Shown here piece by piece: positions 1 to 11,305 of a stretch of DNA of 64,000 nucleotides. A model generated the notes under the pieces. That model saw only the letters and a program-made list of their open reading frames with translations, was not told where the DNA came from and did no database searches. The stretch is from Malachius bipustulatus (taxonomy: Eukaryota; Arthropoda; Insecta; Coleoptera; Melyridae). Made by a program: the position numbers and the translations under genes. The DNA lies in NCBI GenBank assembly GCA_910589415.1, contig OU342630.1, forward strand, positions 41,076,012 to 41,140,011, given 5' to 3'. The stretch's first letter is position 1. Each line of letters starts with the position of its first letter.

Positions 1-953
1 ATTGTTGGTATTGTTACAGACAATCTCAATTGAACAATTTCCCATAGCAACTATTGATTGCAATTTGCCTATGTAGGTACAGTGTATGGAACAGCCAGAT
101 GGAGTAAATTAATTATTACAATCATTGTGCATGTAAAGTACCAGATAAGTTAATTTTGGATTATAAAATGACATCCAGCAGCGCACAAATATTATCCTTA
201 AATTCAATCCCCTTCGAGTAACAGTTGAGACCCGTAATTTTTTTATTGGGAAGAAGGGGCTTGTGATCATTCGAAAGTGTCTTCATTCTTTATGTACAAA
301 AATGACATTGTTTGCAAATTAACTACAAAAAATAAAAGTTTATTATAATAAATATTAACGCTACAATGAATTTTTATTTTAGATGTTTCTAAGACGCGCG
401 AGTTTGAACATTATATTAAAATTACTATACTAAAAAAAACTATACTAAAATTCATGATTTTTTGTTAATTACAACACCGTATAATTAGACAATATATCAC
501 TTATTAAGGTGCGTGCTGTAGCGAGTTTCTTGAATAAGATCATTTTAGTTTCTTTTGATTGTTAATTTTTGCAATAAGTCTGAATTCAATATAATTTTTG
601 TACCTATAGATAATGAAATTGAAGAGACCTTTCAAATGAAGTATTACCCTCTACTTCCAATTTATAAATTGAAGAGTTGCAACTGTCATTCGAAGAAGAT
701 TGACTGAAGTTTCTGGATTTTTTAACGTATGAGCAATAATTATTAATGAGATAACGAATTTATTCAATCTGGCTGTTCCACACCGTCTAAAGACTCAGTA
801 CCTACTCGCAAGTAAAGTACCTATGAATAAATTATAGATGCAACTATATAAAAATTTCGATAATTTCGAACTCATTTTATATTTCTTTAATTATAAACCG
901 AGGTCTATGCCAGATAACTGAGTCATGATAGCATGTAAGTGCATATACATAAT
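1..953. other. AT-rich intergenic DNA, no gene seen
   Basis: I see no supported coding region, RNA gene or clear repeat here. Homopolymer A and T runs and short stop-rich frames dominate. Confidence 0.6.
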
Positions 954-954
954 A

Positions 955-2158
955 TACAGGTTGTCCCATATTATGTGGGCAATCTCCCGGATTTGGGTAA
1001 ATTTCGTAAAAATAAATTAAAAAATAGCTGTAAAATTATTTCCTCAGAGACACCCCTACAAAGATATTAGCTGTTAAAGTTGAGGGTTGAAAATCAATTT
1101 TTTGCAATAACTTTTTTATTTCTTGACCGATTTTGATAATTTTTGGTTTTATTTTGTATTGTTTTGGACTGTTTAGAATAGTGTTTCATAATCTTTGGTA
1201 GCTCATACATAGACCTCGGGAGGGCATAACCCCCTCATTCACTTGAAATAAAACAATAAAAATAATAATTTTACAGTTTTTTAAGGTTAATTTTCTTTTT
1301 ATTTGATATTTTTTACATAAAAAATGTATCCTTATTTATTTCGATAGAGCGAACCGTTGCCGAGATAAACGTCCTTCTAGTAGGTGATGCGTCGCAGGAA
1401 CTTTCTGAATTTCAAGTAAATTTTAACAAGATGGCTGATCTTGACAGTAAATTGAGCAGGAAACAAAACAATAACTTAATTAAATACACGTCAGTGTCAA
1501 AAGATTTCATTTCATGCAGATTCAATTCTAACTGATTTTCTGCGTATTCAGCGTTTTTGTAACTCATTTTAAAATCAGTTAGAATTGAATCTGCATGAAA
1601 TAAAATCTTTGACACTATTTGACGTGTATTTAATTAAGATATTGTTTTGTTTCCTGCTCAATTTACTGTCAAAGGTCAGCCATCTTGTTAAAATTTACTT
1701 GAAATTCAGAAAGTTCCTGCGACGCATCACCTATTAGAAGGACGTTTATCTCGATAACGGTTCGCTCTATCGAAATAAATAAAGATACATTTTTGATGTA
1801 AAAAATATCAAATAAAAAGAAAATTAACATTAAAAAACTGTAAAATTATTATTTTTATTGTTTTCTTTCAAATGAACGAGGGGGTTATGCCATCCCGAGG
1901 TCTATGTATGTGCTACCAAAGATTATGAAACACTATTCTAAACAGTTCAAAATAATACAAAATAACACCAAAAATTATCAAAATCGGCTAAGAAATAAAA
2001 TAGTTATTGGAAAAAATTGATTTTCAACCCTCAACTTCAACAGCTAATATCTTTGTAGGGATGTCTCTGAGGAATTAATTTTATAGCTATTTTTTAATTT
2101 ATTTTTACGAAATTTACCCAAATCCGGGAGATTGCCCACATATTATGGAACACCTGTA
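955..2158. repeat. Long near-perfect inverted repeat (foldback element)
   Basis: Two arms of about 585 bp face each other around a 31-nt loop (about 1540-1570). The left end begins TACAGGTTGTCCCAT and the right end finishes ATGGAACACCTGTA, and homology continues inward to AACTGATTTT / AAAATCAGTT with only scattered mismatches and small indels. The element is flanked by TA, which reads as part of the palindrome, so the exact target duplication is ambiguous. No transposase is encoded. It is a non-autonomous foldback or large hairpin MITE; its terminus resembles the TACAGGGTG ends seen elsewhere in the window. A transcript through it would form a long double-stranded RNA. Confidence 0.9.
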
Positions 2159-2244
2159 TATTCTCAAAGCATGTACCAACGACTAATAAATCAGATCCTA
2201 TCACAAATATATACCTTTAGGTACATACATATATACATGAGCAG

Positions 2245-2455
2245 TAACAATTTCTTTAATTCAAGCCGTTGGAACGTGCGTAGGAAGTGGCTGACATTGA
2301 CGAGCATAGGATAGACAGCCAGACCACATGGGATTCAAAGTTCCTTTTCAAAAGTTCTCGTCTGCGAGCAGGGAATCAAACCCGTGACTCTCAGTCATTC
2401 TGGTCTCTGTATCATAAGACCTTATACTGTCTTATCACTCTACTGATTATAGACA
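2245..2455 (-). repeat. tRNA-related SINE candidate
   Basis: Read on the minus strand, 2371-2383 gives GGGTTTGATTCCC, a good match to an RNA polymerase III B box. About 48 nt upstream, 2431-2448 gives an A-box-like AGTAGAGTGATAAG. Downstream is a non-tRNA body that runs to about 2245. The cloverleaf is poor, so this is not a functional tRNA. A SINE head is the simplest reading, but no second copy with the same body was seen in the window. Confidence 0.45.
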
Positions 2456-2661
2456 GGTATATCTCTCGTGAATAAATTATGTAGGTAGATAAACAGTTAG
2501 ATCAAAATGAACAGACTACCTGTCACGAGTCTATTACAACTGTAAATGTGACATTTTTTTGAATAAAATACAAAATATGCCATCAATTTTTGAAAATTCT
2601 GGAAAACGTCACGTGAAAAAGTTAATTTGATAGCAATTTAGCAATTTTGAACCATCTAGCA

Positions 2662-2798
2662 ATAGTATATTATTTTATACGGAGGGAAAGTGACACTTTT
2701 CATGGCGCGCTTGTGTTTATCAGCCGAACGAAGTGAGGCTGATAATAGAGAGCAAGCCATGAAAAGTCACTTTTCCTCCAAATAAAATATGCTATTTT
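2662..2798. repeat. Short palindromic MITE-like element
   Basis: The left arm reads AGTATATTATTTTATACGG and then GGAGGGAAAGTGACACTTTTC. The right arm, reverse complemented, reads AGCATATTTTATTTGG and then AGGAAAAGTGAC. CATGGC, CGCTTG and GCAAGCC complete the inner stem. It has no ORF. The GGAGGAAAAGTG box recurs at 3658-3735. Confidence 0.7.
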
Positions 2799-3657
2799 TT
2801 CTTCAAATGTGGTCAAATTTAAACAAGAACGTCACTTTTAATTGAAGGAAAGCGAATTTTCAAAGAGATTTAGACCTAACTAGGTGAGTATGGAATATGG
2901 AGTATGGGCTGCTTCTATAGGAACACGGCGCTGTCAAATTGACACTGTTATCAACGTCAGTAAACATCGAGAATTGAAATTATTAAAGAAAAATATTAGA
3001 ATAATAGTTATGTAAGTAAACTACTAATCATCGCAAAATCAAAATTTAAAACGTTATAAAAGTTTGTAAGTTATAAAATTAATGATAACATCTACTTACC
3101 TCTTGCGAGACCCTGCTTGGTCAATTTTTTCATTTTCTGTATGCCAGTCAGTCAGAAGTTGAATGTTAAATAATGATGTAGGTCATTGTAGGTAGGTACC
3201 TATAACTGTGCCCTAATACCTACCTAATAATAAAAATATAAGATGTTGGATTCCTTTATATACCTAGGTATATGGTTATAATTATTATCCTTGTTTTCAA
3301 TATTCAAATTTCAATACGGAATAATAATTATTTTTGTTTACCTCGCAATAACCCAACTTTTTTTCTGACGTTTGAGCCGACTGAGCCGATCACGAGCTCG
3401 ACTCGACTGAAGTCGACTGTCGACCGTCCGGCTTCGGGTATAATTATGACGTTTCAGAGAATTACTTCGTTTCGGTGTAGATTTTCCAAAGATTATGTTT
3501 GATTAATACCAAATTCCTTTTAACCTTATTAGATAATAATAAACTAGAGAGTTTTCATATCTTAGGTTAAATTTTATTGATGAATATACGGGCCTACATT
3601 AATAAAATTTCAATAGTTGATTCTTAATATAGGTAGCTATGTGTTTGTATGTTGATG
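2799..3657. other. Intergenic DNA, no gene seen
   Basis: I see no supported gene. The stretch has GTAGGTAGGTACCTA-type short simple repeats near 3190-3230 and a CG/TCGAC-rich patch near 3370-3430 that I could not assign. Confidence 0.5.
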
Positions 3658-3735
3658 TTGCTATGGCACCACTTTAGCTCCGGCGGAGGTAAAGTGTTGC
3701 TATGGCAACACTTTAGCTCCGCCGGAGGAAAAGTG
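3658..3735. repeat. 39-bp tandem duplication of a hairpin
   Basis: Two adjacent 39-bp copies start TTGCTATGGCA at 3658 and 3697. Each is itself an inverted repeat with CACTTTAGCTCC facing GGAGG(T/A)AAAGTG. The copies differ at a few positions, including CGGCGG versus CGCCGG. Confidence 0.85.
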
Positions 3736-5039
3736 AAACTTTGCCACCGGCTACTGAGTCGAGTAATGTCTGATTTAGTGACGTTTGAAGAAAAACATTT
3801 TTTTTCAAACATTTGTTGAACTGACATTTCTGATTTTGAAAAATTTCGAAATCTATACAAAATTATTCCTTTATATCATATTCATTTTTCCAATGTTTTT
3901 TTTTTGTAACCTGTTGTTCTAAATAGCAAAGTGCAATTAGACACCCTTGTCATTGGCTAAATAATGTGGTGCCTTAAAAAGTGTGATTTTTAAATACTGT
4001 GTAGTAGGTATGATGATGATTTTTGCATAAAATCGTAGAGAAAATAGTGGCGAGAAAATCTCTCGCGGAAAATGGTCATTATTCCCTTGGACACTCCAAC
4101 TCTCGCCTATGCCTCATGTTAAAAGTTTAGTCCTGGTGAATAATACCTACCCGCAGTATTCTCCGCCTGTTAAAAAAATATACCATTAGGTTTATCAATA
4201 ATTTTCATTTACTACAAAAGTATTTACCTACGTCTTCCCATCAGTTTATAATAGAAAATCCTTCAGATGTCGGATGAATTTCCACCTTCTGAAACACTTA
4301 CGGTACTTCACTGATTTAGCGTAGAGTTCCGTTCCGTCACCCGTCTAGTTTTTTAAAAAAGGTACAGTAGAGCTAGAGTCATTTTATATCCGCTAAGCTT
4401 AAACTTCATCAAGATAGAAATTCCTCTTGTCTACGAACAATGACCCACAGGTCAGTTGATTCTGTAAGGAATAAATTTAGCTATTCATTGCAGATATACT
4501 TCAGGATAAATTATACGTCAGAAACTTGGGCAGTAAAAGTTTTCCACGCTCTTAACCTGAACCTTCCTCTTCTCTTGGGTATTTGGAACATACTGCCACA
4601 CTTAGGAGTTCATGTGCAATGTAAATGCAAATTTCCGAAACAAATATCCTACAAAATTGATAAGTGTTCTATGCTCAACCATTTTCATAAAATCTTTATC
4701 GCGAGACTATTTATTTTGACGAAAGCTATAAATACACAAGGAGCTTCTGGTTCACAGTTCTATCCTTACGATAAGGTAATCTATCTATCGCCTGCATAAA
4801 GATTTACAGGACTATATTGACGTATTCCGTAATGACCTCTACTCAGAACAGAATTACGTCTTATTATTATATAATATTTTAAAGTAACATATTTTATATA
4901 AATGTTTTCAATTTTTAGTTCTAGTAGTACCTACCTAAGTATCCAGTATTATTTAAACAAAATTTAATTTGTTTAACATTACATACCTACTTAATTAATA
5001 AACAATTCATAGTCATGAATATGTAAGAAGGTATATATA
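3736..5039. other. Intergenic DNA, no gene seen
   Basis: The only longer frame (4440-4799, 119 codons) has no recognisable domain and unremarkable composition; I treat it as chance. No RNA gene or clear repeat was seen. Confidence 0.5.
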
Positions 5040-6915
5040 TAAAAACTTTAATTAAAGTTGTGCTGCCTGTGTATCACAGGTTGCTAAAAACACAGCATAA
5101 CAATCAATACAACAATAGTAGAAAAGTAATTAACGAGTAACAATAAATTAAGTAAAGAAAATAAAGTAATATTAAGTATAAATATGTGTATGAATAATAT
5201 GTAAAGTCTCTAAGTAAATGGATTCTGCTATGTGACCAAGTAAATTTTTGTCAAATTTGAAGTCTTCGAAAAATTTAATAACACTGGAATTAATTGTGCC
5301 ACGAGATCCAAACCATAAACCTCGAACACTCCATTCTCTTTCGCCGTAAAGATCTAAATATTTTTCTTGAAAATAAGGTATACATTTGCTGTAGATATTT
5401 TCTTTTTCTTGTTGAACTGTCTTGTCTTGTTCACTGGAATTTGTTTCGTATCGAATGGTAGGGTCTACGATCAAAGCTTTTTTTGAGTTCTTATCAAAAG
5501 CTAAAATATCCACGAAACGATTTGTGCCGTCGCTGTCATATGCATGTACTTCATCATAGCAATCAAAATTGTTTTCTTTTAGAATAGCTGCAATTTTAAA
5601 TTTTAGCCTATTATGTCTCGCTATTATCTTCGTGTTGTTTGAAGTACAGGAACCGGTAACATGACTGGGGGTTTCTCTCTCCTTACCGCATTTGCGGCAA
5701 AGGTCCGATTCTGTTGTAACTCCAGGAACACCACGAAGATTTGCGTAATTGCAATTAAGTTTAATAGCAGCAGTCCATTGCGATGAAGAAAAATCATTTT
5801 TATTATATATGAAGTTATTCAATTTTTTATATGTTTGAAAATGAGTCACGCCAACACCTTGAAAGGCCATATTACACCATTTTCTATATTCATTTAATCT
5901 AAGTTCTTGACGTAAAATTTTTGATGTTTTAGCCGTCTGCGATATATCAGATTTATCTAGTAGATCACTTATAAATTTTCGACAGGACGATATCTCAGCT
6001 AAGCAGTTAAAGCTGCGACTAAATAATTCGTTGCTATAGTTCATTAATTTATTAGCAATAGAGAAATGCTGTAATTTTGTTTCCCATTTAACATTAAGAA
6101 TACCAAGTCCTCGGAGATTTCTTGGCGAATATAACATTGCCGAATTTGTTGAAGCAGGAAGTCCAATGATTGCTTTGACAGTTCTTCTTATCAAAATGTC
6201 TATATTCTCAGTTAAATAATTTGGAATTTCAGATAATGGTGCACATTGCAATGGATAACTTAACATTGGAAAGACATATTGGTTAATAACGTTCAATTTT
6301 TGGTCGGGTTTCAATAGGTGTGTTTTGCTTAATTTTTCAAAATTTTCATTGAATACTTTTATTAAATCTGGATCAAAAACGATTTTCTTCGTAAAAGTAC
6401 ATCCCAGATATTTAATCTTCGAATTTTCATCAATACATTTAATTGACTCATTCTCCTGAATGTCTAATGTTCCTGGGTGTAATATACCATTTTTTAGATG
6501 TATTGCAGAGCTCTTCGATGAATTAATATTTAAACCAATTTCATTTAGTAATTCTGTCAACAGTTTAATAACACAGTGTGCCGATTCTTCATTTTTACAG
6601 GATATTGCTTGGTCATCAGCAAACCCTGTCAAACATACAGCGTCTAGGTCTTCAACTAATCTATATCCATGGATATTTGCAAAGCTAGGGTCACAGATTT
6701 CATTATATATAAAATTTATTGCAATATTGAATAACATTGGAGAAAGCGGTCCACCCTGAGGAACTCCTTTATTAATTTTGATTTTATTTAAATTAATAAA
6801 GAGAAACATGCGGCTCTTTTTAATTTTTCCCTGTTGGTGTGTTTGTAAAATATATTGTGATAACTGATAATTATATAAGTAAAGGTAATTTAATCCCCCT
6901 TGTAAATTAAACATT
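5040..6915 (-). mobile_element. 5'-truncated R2-type non-LTR retrotransposon
   Basis: This minus-strand copy keeps the 3' half of an R2-like single-ORF element: the reverse transcriptase from about its fourth motif, the thumb/linker, a CCHC knuckle and the restriction-like endonuclease. These are followed by a 3' UTR ending near 5040 with two small palindromes (CTGTGATACACAG and AACTTTAATTAAAGTT). The N-terminal DNA-binding domains and the start of the RT are missing, as expected of incomplete target-primed reverse transcription. The 5' junction is near 6915; no clear target duplication was identified. R2 itself normally sits in 28S rDNA; no rDNA flanks this copy. Confidence 0.8.
5172..6915 (-). 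pseudogene. R2-type reverse transcriptase/endonuclease, 5'-truncated
   Basis: The frame stays open to its stop at 5172. Counting from 6974, the RT motif GVPQGGPLSPMLFN lies near residues 70-83 and the catalytic FADD box near 117. A CCHC knuckle CRKCGKERETPSHVTGSC lies near 422-440. A restriction-like endonuclease follows at about 484-510, where the acidic VDIL and the IVDPTIRYE segment match the PD-(D/E)K-like pattern of R2/R4 elements. The real protein would start well upstream. The first in-frame methionine lies in or beside flanking sequence and is not a genuine start. No internal stop is seen, so the truncation may be fairly recent. Confidence 0.8.
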
Positions 6916-8884
6916 GCATTATTATAATAATTACACTCGAACTGACATGAGGCTTGTATGTACTGCCACTGCACTCATGATCGAAGTTGCTCCTTGGCTC
7001 AGGATATCGGATCACATTAGCAAATGCCGATAGCATCTGACGTCCCCATTTACCAGCGATCCATTCAGCTGCCTTCAATTGTACTTAATCGATTTATCCT
7101 GACTGATGACATACCTGAAATATTTTATTTTAATTTCGCTGAGCTCGGGCTTCATCTCTTTCATTTCCTACTACGGAAAAGACAATGCCGGGATATTATT
7201 TTTGAATTAACGTGGAACGCCCTGGAGCCTGGAGATTTCCCGGAAGCTAACAAAAGGACTTGATGTTGCCAAGGAACAACTCAACAGCTCACATTATGCG
7301 TTTCTTTTTCAGTTATCACGCAATAGCGAATGAGTTGCTCTTTAAATATTAAAGCTCGTGAGCGAATCTGAAATCGATTTCATCATAAACATACGAAGAC
7401 TCTAATAATAGTTAATTTCATAAGATGGTGTTATGTTACAAAAATATTACTTTGAATAAAATTGGAATTTTTTTAATATAGCTTTTTTCTGCCTAAATTA
7501 ATAATTTATCAAAAGTCATCTATTAGGTAATAATGAAAGTTTGTTTCAAGATATAATAAAACTCGTAAATTCTAGGTACTGCAAAATATCGTATTATTTG
7601 TCAGCAGGCATGGTTTATGACGACAATGGACCGTACTAAGAAGTTATGATCAACGATTACAACAAACCCGACATATTTTAGGCCTATTAGAAATTTTAGG
7701 CCAAACCCGGTCCAATTAGAAATTAGAAATAATGTTTAAATAAGATTTTTTTAAGTTTAAAAAAATTGATATGAAGTCTGAAAAATATATAAAATTCAGG
7801 GCCCGTTTCACCCGGGCCGGCTTCAGGAAACGTGGCATTCAGGTGTTTATTTACAACTACTTTTCTATTGTTGAGGGATTATCTGTGACCAGCTCAATAA
7901 TGACAATATAATTTACAAGTTTTCTTATATCTTGAAACAGACCTTCACTCATCTAAAGTCAACCTGGAAAAATTTGAAAGGCTTTTCATATTCTGGAATT
8001 AAATAGTTATTTTATTATACAAGATTGCGGAATGCCACTTTTGCAGTAGATAATGAAAGTTTTGAAATGTAAAAAAAAAAAACTTTTTTTTTCGAATACT
8101 GTCATTCTCATTATAACTTCACTTCTACGCAATAATGCCAAGTGTCAAGACGTCAGATTTGCGTCAAGTAGCATGTAAAAGTCTTCTGCATATTTATTAG
8201 TTTAGTTTTGTATACTATGGTACGATTAAGTTTAAAAAGTCAGATGTGACGTCACAGTAACCGTCCGAATTAATATTTTTAATTTCACCAGAAAATGTCA
8301 AACAGTTAAATGTCAAGTTGTGAACGAGCGTAAATTATTGAAGGAATCATTCAAACAATGAATTGAACCGCTTACGTCAGTTTGAGAGCCACTGACAACT
8401 ACAGAAAATTTATTCACGTAATGACACTCTATCCTTTGTGCTGTTAATTTAATTCTCATTCAAAACCAATGTTGACGTACACTTATTTATGCGGGATGGA
8501 GTGTTTAGACAAACTGTATGGGTACTATGAAAACCCACGTATAGGAAACAAAATAAATCGAACAATCAAAAGGATGTGTATTCTTAATCGATACGTATGA
8601 CTTTTTCGAACTTTATCGGACTATAGTAGAAAATTGATGAAAATTAAGATGATAGATTTTGGTCAGAATATTGCAATCAAAGCAGGTATTTCTACTCCGG
8701 ATTCAAAGTAACTGTTCTTTTGAAATGTGATCAATCCCCACTCATCTGGTCACTTTTGTGATCACGATCCTTAATCCCCTTACCCCAGTGAATCATGAAA
8801 ATTTTCTGATTCCTTTCGATTCAATGAACTTCACAGCATTTGAAACATAACCTTTGAATGTCTGATGCGTGCTTTTGCTCTATT
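6916..8884. other. Intergenic DNA, no gene seen
   Basis: I found no supported gene. A short minus-strand frame at 6890-7078 and a plus-strand one at 7024-7263 show no known domain. Homopolymer A then T runs occur near 8070-8092. Confidence 0.5.
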
Positions 8885-8889
8885 CGATA
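8885..8889. repeat. Target-site duplication CGATA (left)
   Basis: CGATA immediately precedes the left LTR and is repeated at 11301-11305 after the right LTR. A 5-bp duplication is typical of LTR-element integrase. Confidence 0.9.
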
Positions 8890-9052
8890 TGTAGTAACCT
8901 TTTAATATTTTAAGTTACCTTTGAAGTTGTTTATAAAATGTCAGTTGTTTTTGAGTAATTAAAAAAGTCAGATTAATGTAATTCCGAGTTCTGTGTTATA
9001 ATTAATTTTCAAAGTTAAGCATTATACATTCGATAGCACTTCAATCACAACA
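8890..9052 (+). repeat. Left LTR, 163 bp
   Basis: It starts TGTAGTAACC and ends ATCACAACA. It matches 11138-11300 at 162 of 163 positions by eye. Confidence 0.92.
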
Positions 9053-9055
9053 GAA

Positions 9056-9073
9056 TTGGCGACGAAGGAAAAG
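9056..9073 (+). other. Primer-binding site candidate
   Basis: TTGGCGACGAAGG lies 3-4 nt after the left LTR. TGG complements the CCA end of a tRNA; the tRNA is not identified. Confidence 0.6.
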
Positions 9074-9138
9074 TCGAAGAGTTGCAATTTGGAATTGCTA
9101 GTAGAAAATTTATCTGACAATCAATATCAAATACAAAA

Positions 9139-9357
9139 ATGGATCAAAATCAATCCATGCAGCTAATGGAAACATTTAATAAAAATCAACAACTCCTGAT
9201 TCAATCTATATCTTCAGGATTACATTCAAACATTAATAACACTGGTTCTGGAGAAGCTCAAACGTCTGTGGCTACCAATATGATTCCAAATTTCGAAAAT
9301 TTTGTGTCTTCTAAGAAAGTTTCAAGATATACAGACAACGATTTGAAAATTATTTGA
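9139..9357 (+). pseudogene. Gag N-terminal fragment of the LTR element
   Basis: A 72-codon frame opens with MDQNQSMQLMETF and ends ...YTDNDLKII at a stop. The next Gag segment continues in another frame from 9354 with a 4-bp overlap. A Ty3-type Gag would be uninterrupted here, and roughly 30 residues between the two pieces seem to be missing. I therefore read it as a small deletion with a frame change rather than programmed frameshifting. Confidence 0.65.
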
Positions 9358-10493
9358 CAATGAAAGGAATATTTCAAAACAAAACTCTTTGCTGTCAAAT
9401 GTTATTGAATTTGGTTGGATCTGTTACCTATCAACTTATTGTCTCAATTGTATCTCCAAAGTCTCCATCTGAATACAGCTACGACGACCTAATTTGTAAA
9501 ATTGAAAGTCAACTGTGTCCAAAGAAGAACATTTTAGTAGCCCAGCATAAATTTTTATCAATATATCAACAAGAAAGCCAGACGATTAGCGAGTTTGTAA
9601 ATTTACTTAGACGTGATATAGAAGACTGTGAATTTATTTCCCCTTGTGATTGCGAAAAGAACCTAGCTGATGTGTTCCTAAGAATTAAATTTATCAGAGG
9701 AATTTGTGATACGTCAATGAGAGAACAGTTATTACATTCAGAGAAAAATACATTCGATGATATATTTCAAAAAGCTTTGGCCATCCAAGCATCACAATTA
9801 AACAGTCGTCTGCTGGAATGTAAGCAATCATCAACACTGAATTCAAGTTCGCCGGATGTTAACAAAGTTTCACGTCGTTACAATAAAAATTCTGAAAATA
9901 ATCACATGAAGAAAGGAGAACATAGACAATACGTTCGTTCACGTTCAAAATCTCGTCTAGATTATCAACATCTTGGAATCGACAACCTTTGCCTGAGGTG
10001 CGGTTCAAGCTCACACAGAATCCAAACATGTCAATCTAACTACAACAATTTACAATGCAAGTCATGTTTTTTAAGAGGGCACGTTCAAAAAGTTTGTATC
10101 AAGACATTACTGGCTTCGAAAAAGAAGAATTCAAATAGATATTCAAAAACTACTCATTTAGTTGAAGATGATGTGTCCAATCAAGATGAAAATGACGAGA
10201 ACTATGGAATCAATAATATAGTTGATATTTTCGAACAGACACACCACACTGATGATGCATCAAAATATTTTGTCACGGTAAAAATTCAAGGTCATCCTCA
10301 ACGATTCGAGGTAGATTCCGGAGCTGGATTCACACTTCTACCAAGATCCATCTATAATAGAATGAAAATCAATGTGCCTCTCGAAGAAACTCCAATAATA
10401 TTTCGATCATATACCAAAAATTTATTCAAACCAGATGGTAAAGTACAAGTAGAAGTTAGATATCAAAATAAAATATCAAATGAATGTATGTAC
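9354..10493 (+). pseudogene. Gag-protease region, cut off after the protease start
   Basis: The segment around LNLVGSVTYQLI and the following helical region match the retrotransposon Gag core of the K02A2.6/Ty3 group (assembly of the RNA particle). Two zinc knuckles follow at about residues 220-256: C-x2-C-x4-H-x4-C (CLRCGSSSHRIQTC) and CKSCFLRGHVQKVC. The aspartyl protease active site is FEVDSGAGFTLLP with the catalytic Asp at residue 321. The frame leaves retroelement sequence near 10493, where the protease C-terminus, RT, RNase H and integrase core have been deleted. Confidence 0.82.
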
Positions 10494-11088
10494 ATTTTAT
10501 TGCTGAATTATATCTGAAGAGACCTATGCGCATAAGATTAGATGCTATAAAGCCATATCACGAGCAAACTAATTCTCTACCACCAGTTCCTGGAGTCAGA
10601 TCATTTAAGATTGAAGACAGAGTACTATCTCGATATTACTCGAACAACAAACCTACCTGGCGCTTAGGTACAGTTATGAAGAAGTATGGGTATCTTCATT
10701 ACTTGATAAAGCTAGATGACGGATATATCTATAAACGTCATATAGATCAATTAAGAAGCACAAATATAATGAATAAAAAAGTTTCGTTTGCCACTGATAC
10801 AGAGCCAGTTGATGAAGAAGACATGGAAATCGGATCACCGGAACCCAACAATCAATTCCAATGATTCCAGACCAAACCTTTATCCAAAATGGTCTTCATG
10901 CACAACATGGAATATTAGCACCTGCTGAACCTGCCGTTGAAGCATCACAAGAAAATGAACAACTTTACCAACAACGTAATGTAATTGAACCTAGAGAGCG
11001 AGAATTGCCTAGACGCTCTCAACGTAACATTCGTCCTCCTAAATATCTTGCTGACTATATCTTGGATACACCGTCTGCAAGAAATTGA
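10494..11088 (+). pseudogene. Integrase C-terminal tail (two frames)
   Basis: From the deletion junction the sequence reads ELYLKRPMRIRLDAIKPY, then KIEDRVLSRYY and KLDDGYIYKRHIDQLR, the C-terminal region of Ty3-type integrases. A frame change near 10861 leads into RRSQRNIRPPKYLADY, the usual end of Pol in this group. No catalytic residue of integrase survives. The ORF ends 50 bp before the right LTR. Confidence 0.78.
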
Positions 11089-11124
11089 TATGTCTTTTGC
11101 ATTTTCTAATTATTTTTAAAAATT

Positions 11125-11137
11125 AGTGGGGGAGAAT
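11125..11137 (+). other. Polypurine tract
   Basis: AGTGGGGGAGAAT lies directly before the right LTR, the expected primer site for plus-strand DNA synthesis. Confidence 0.7.
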
Positions 11138-11300
11138 TGTAGTAACCTTTTAATATTTTAAGTTACCTTTGAAGTTGTTTATAAAATGTCAGTTGTTTTT
11201 GAGTAATTAAAAAAGTCAGATTAATGTAATTCCGAGTTCTGTGTTTTAATTAATTTTCAAAGTTAAGCATTATACATTCGATAGCACTTCAATCACAACA
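11138..11300 (+). repeat. Right LTR, 163 bp
   Basis: This near-identical copy of 8890-9052 is followed by the CGATA duplication at 11301-11305. Confidence 0.92.
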
Positions 11301-11305
11301 CGATA

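Larger units (their letters stand above)
8890..11300 (+). mobile_element. Non-autonomous Ty3-type LTR retrotransposon
   Basis: Two 163-bp LTRs (8890-9052 and 11138-11300, TG...CA) differ at about one position (GTTATAAT versus GTTTTAAT). They are flanked by CGATA on both sides, so the insertion is young. A primer-binding site starting TGGCGACGAAGG follows the left LTR by a few bases, and a polypurine tract (GTGGGGGAGAAT) precedes the right one. The interior is only about 2.1 kb. It keeps Gag with zinc knuckles, the protease and the integrase C-terminal tail, but RT, RNase H and the integrase catalytic core are gone. Movement would need enzymes from a complete relative. Confidence 0.92.

Noticed and set aside
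4440..4799. 119-codon plus-strand frame
   Set aside because: No domain, no similarity I recognise and no supporting splice or start context.
7024..7263. 79-codon frame ending near a pyrimidine-rich AG at about 7300-7311
   Set aside because: No recognisable domain and no matching downstream exon.
8890..11300. Endogenous retrovirus with an envelope gene
   Set aside because: No signal peptide, membrane span or envelope-like ORF between the Pol remnant and the right LTR; the same holds for 43952-48499.
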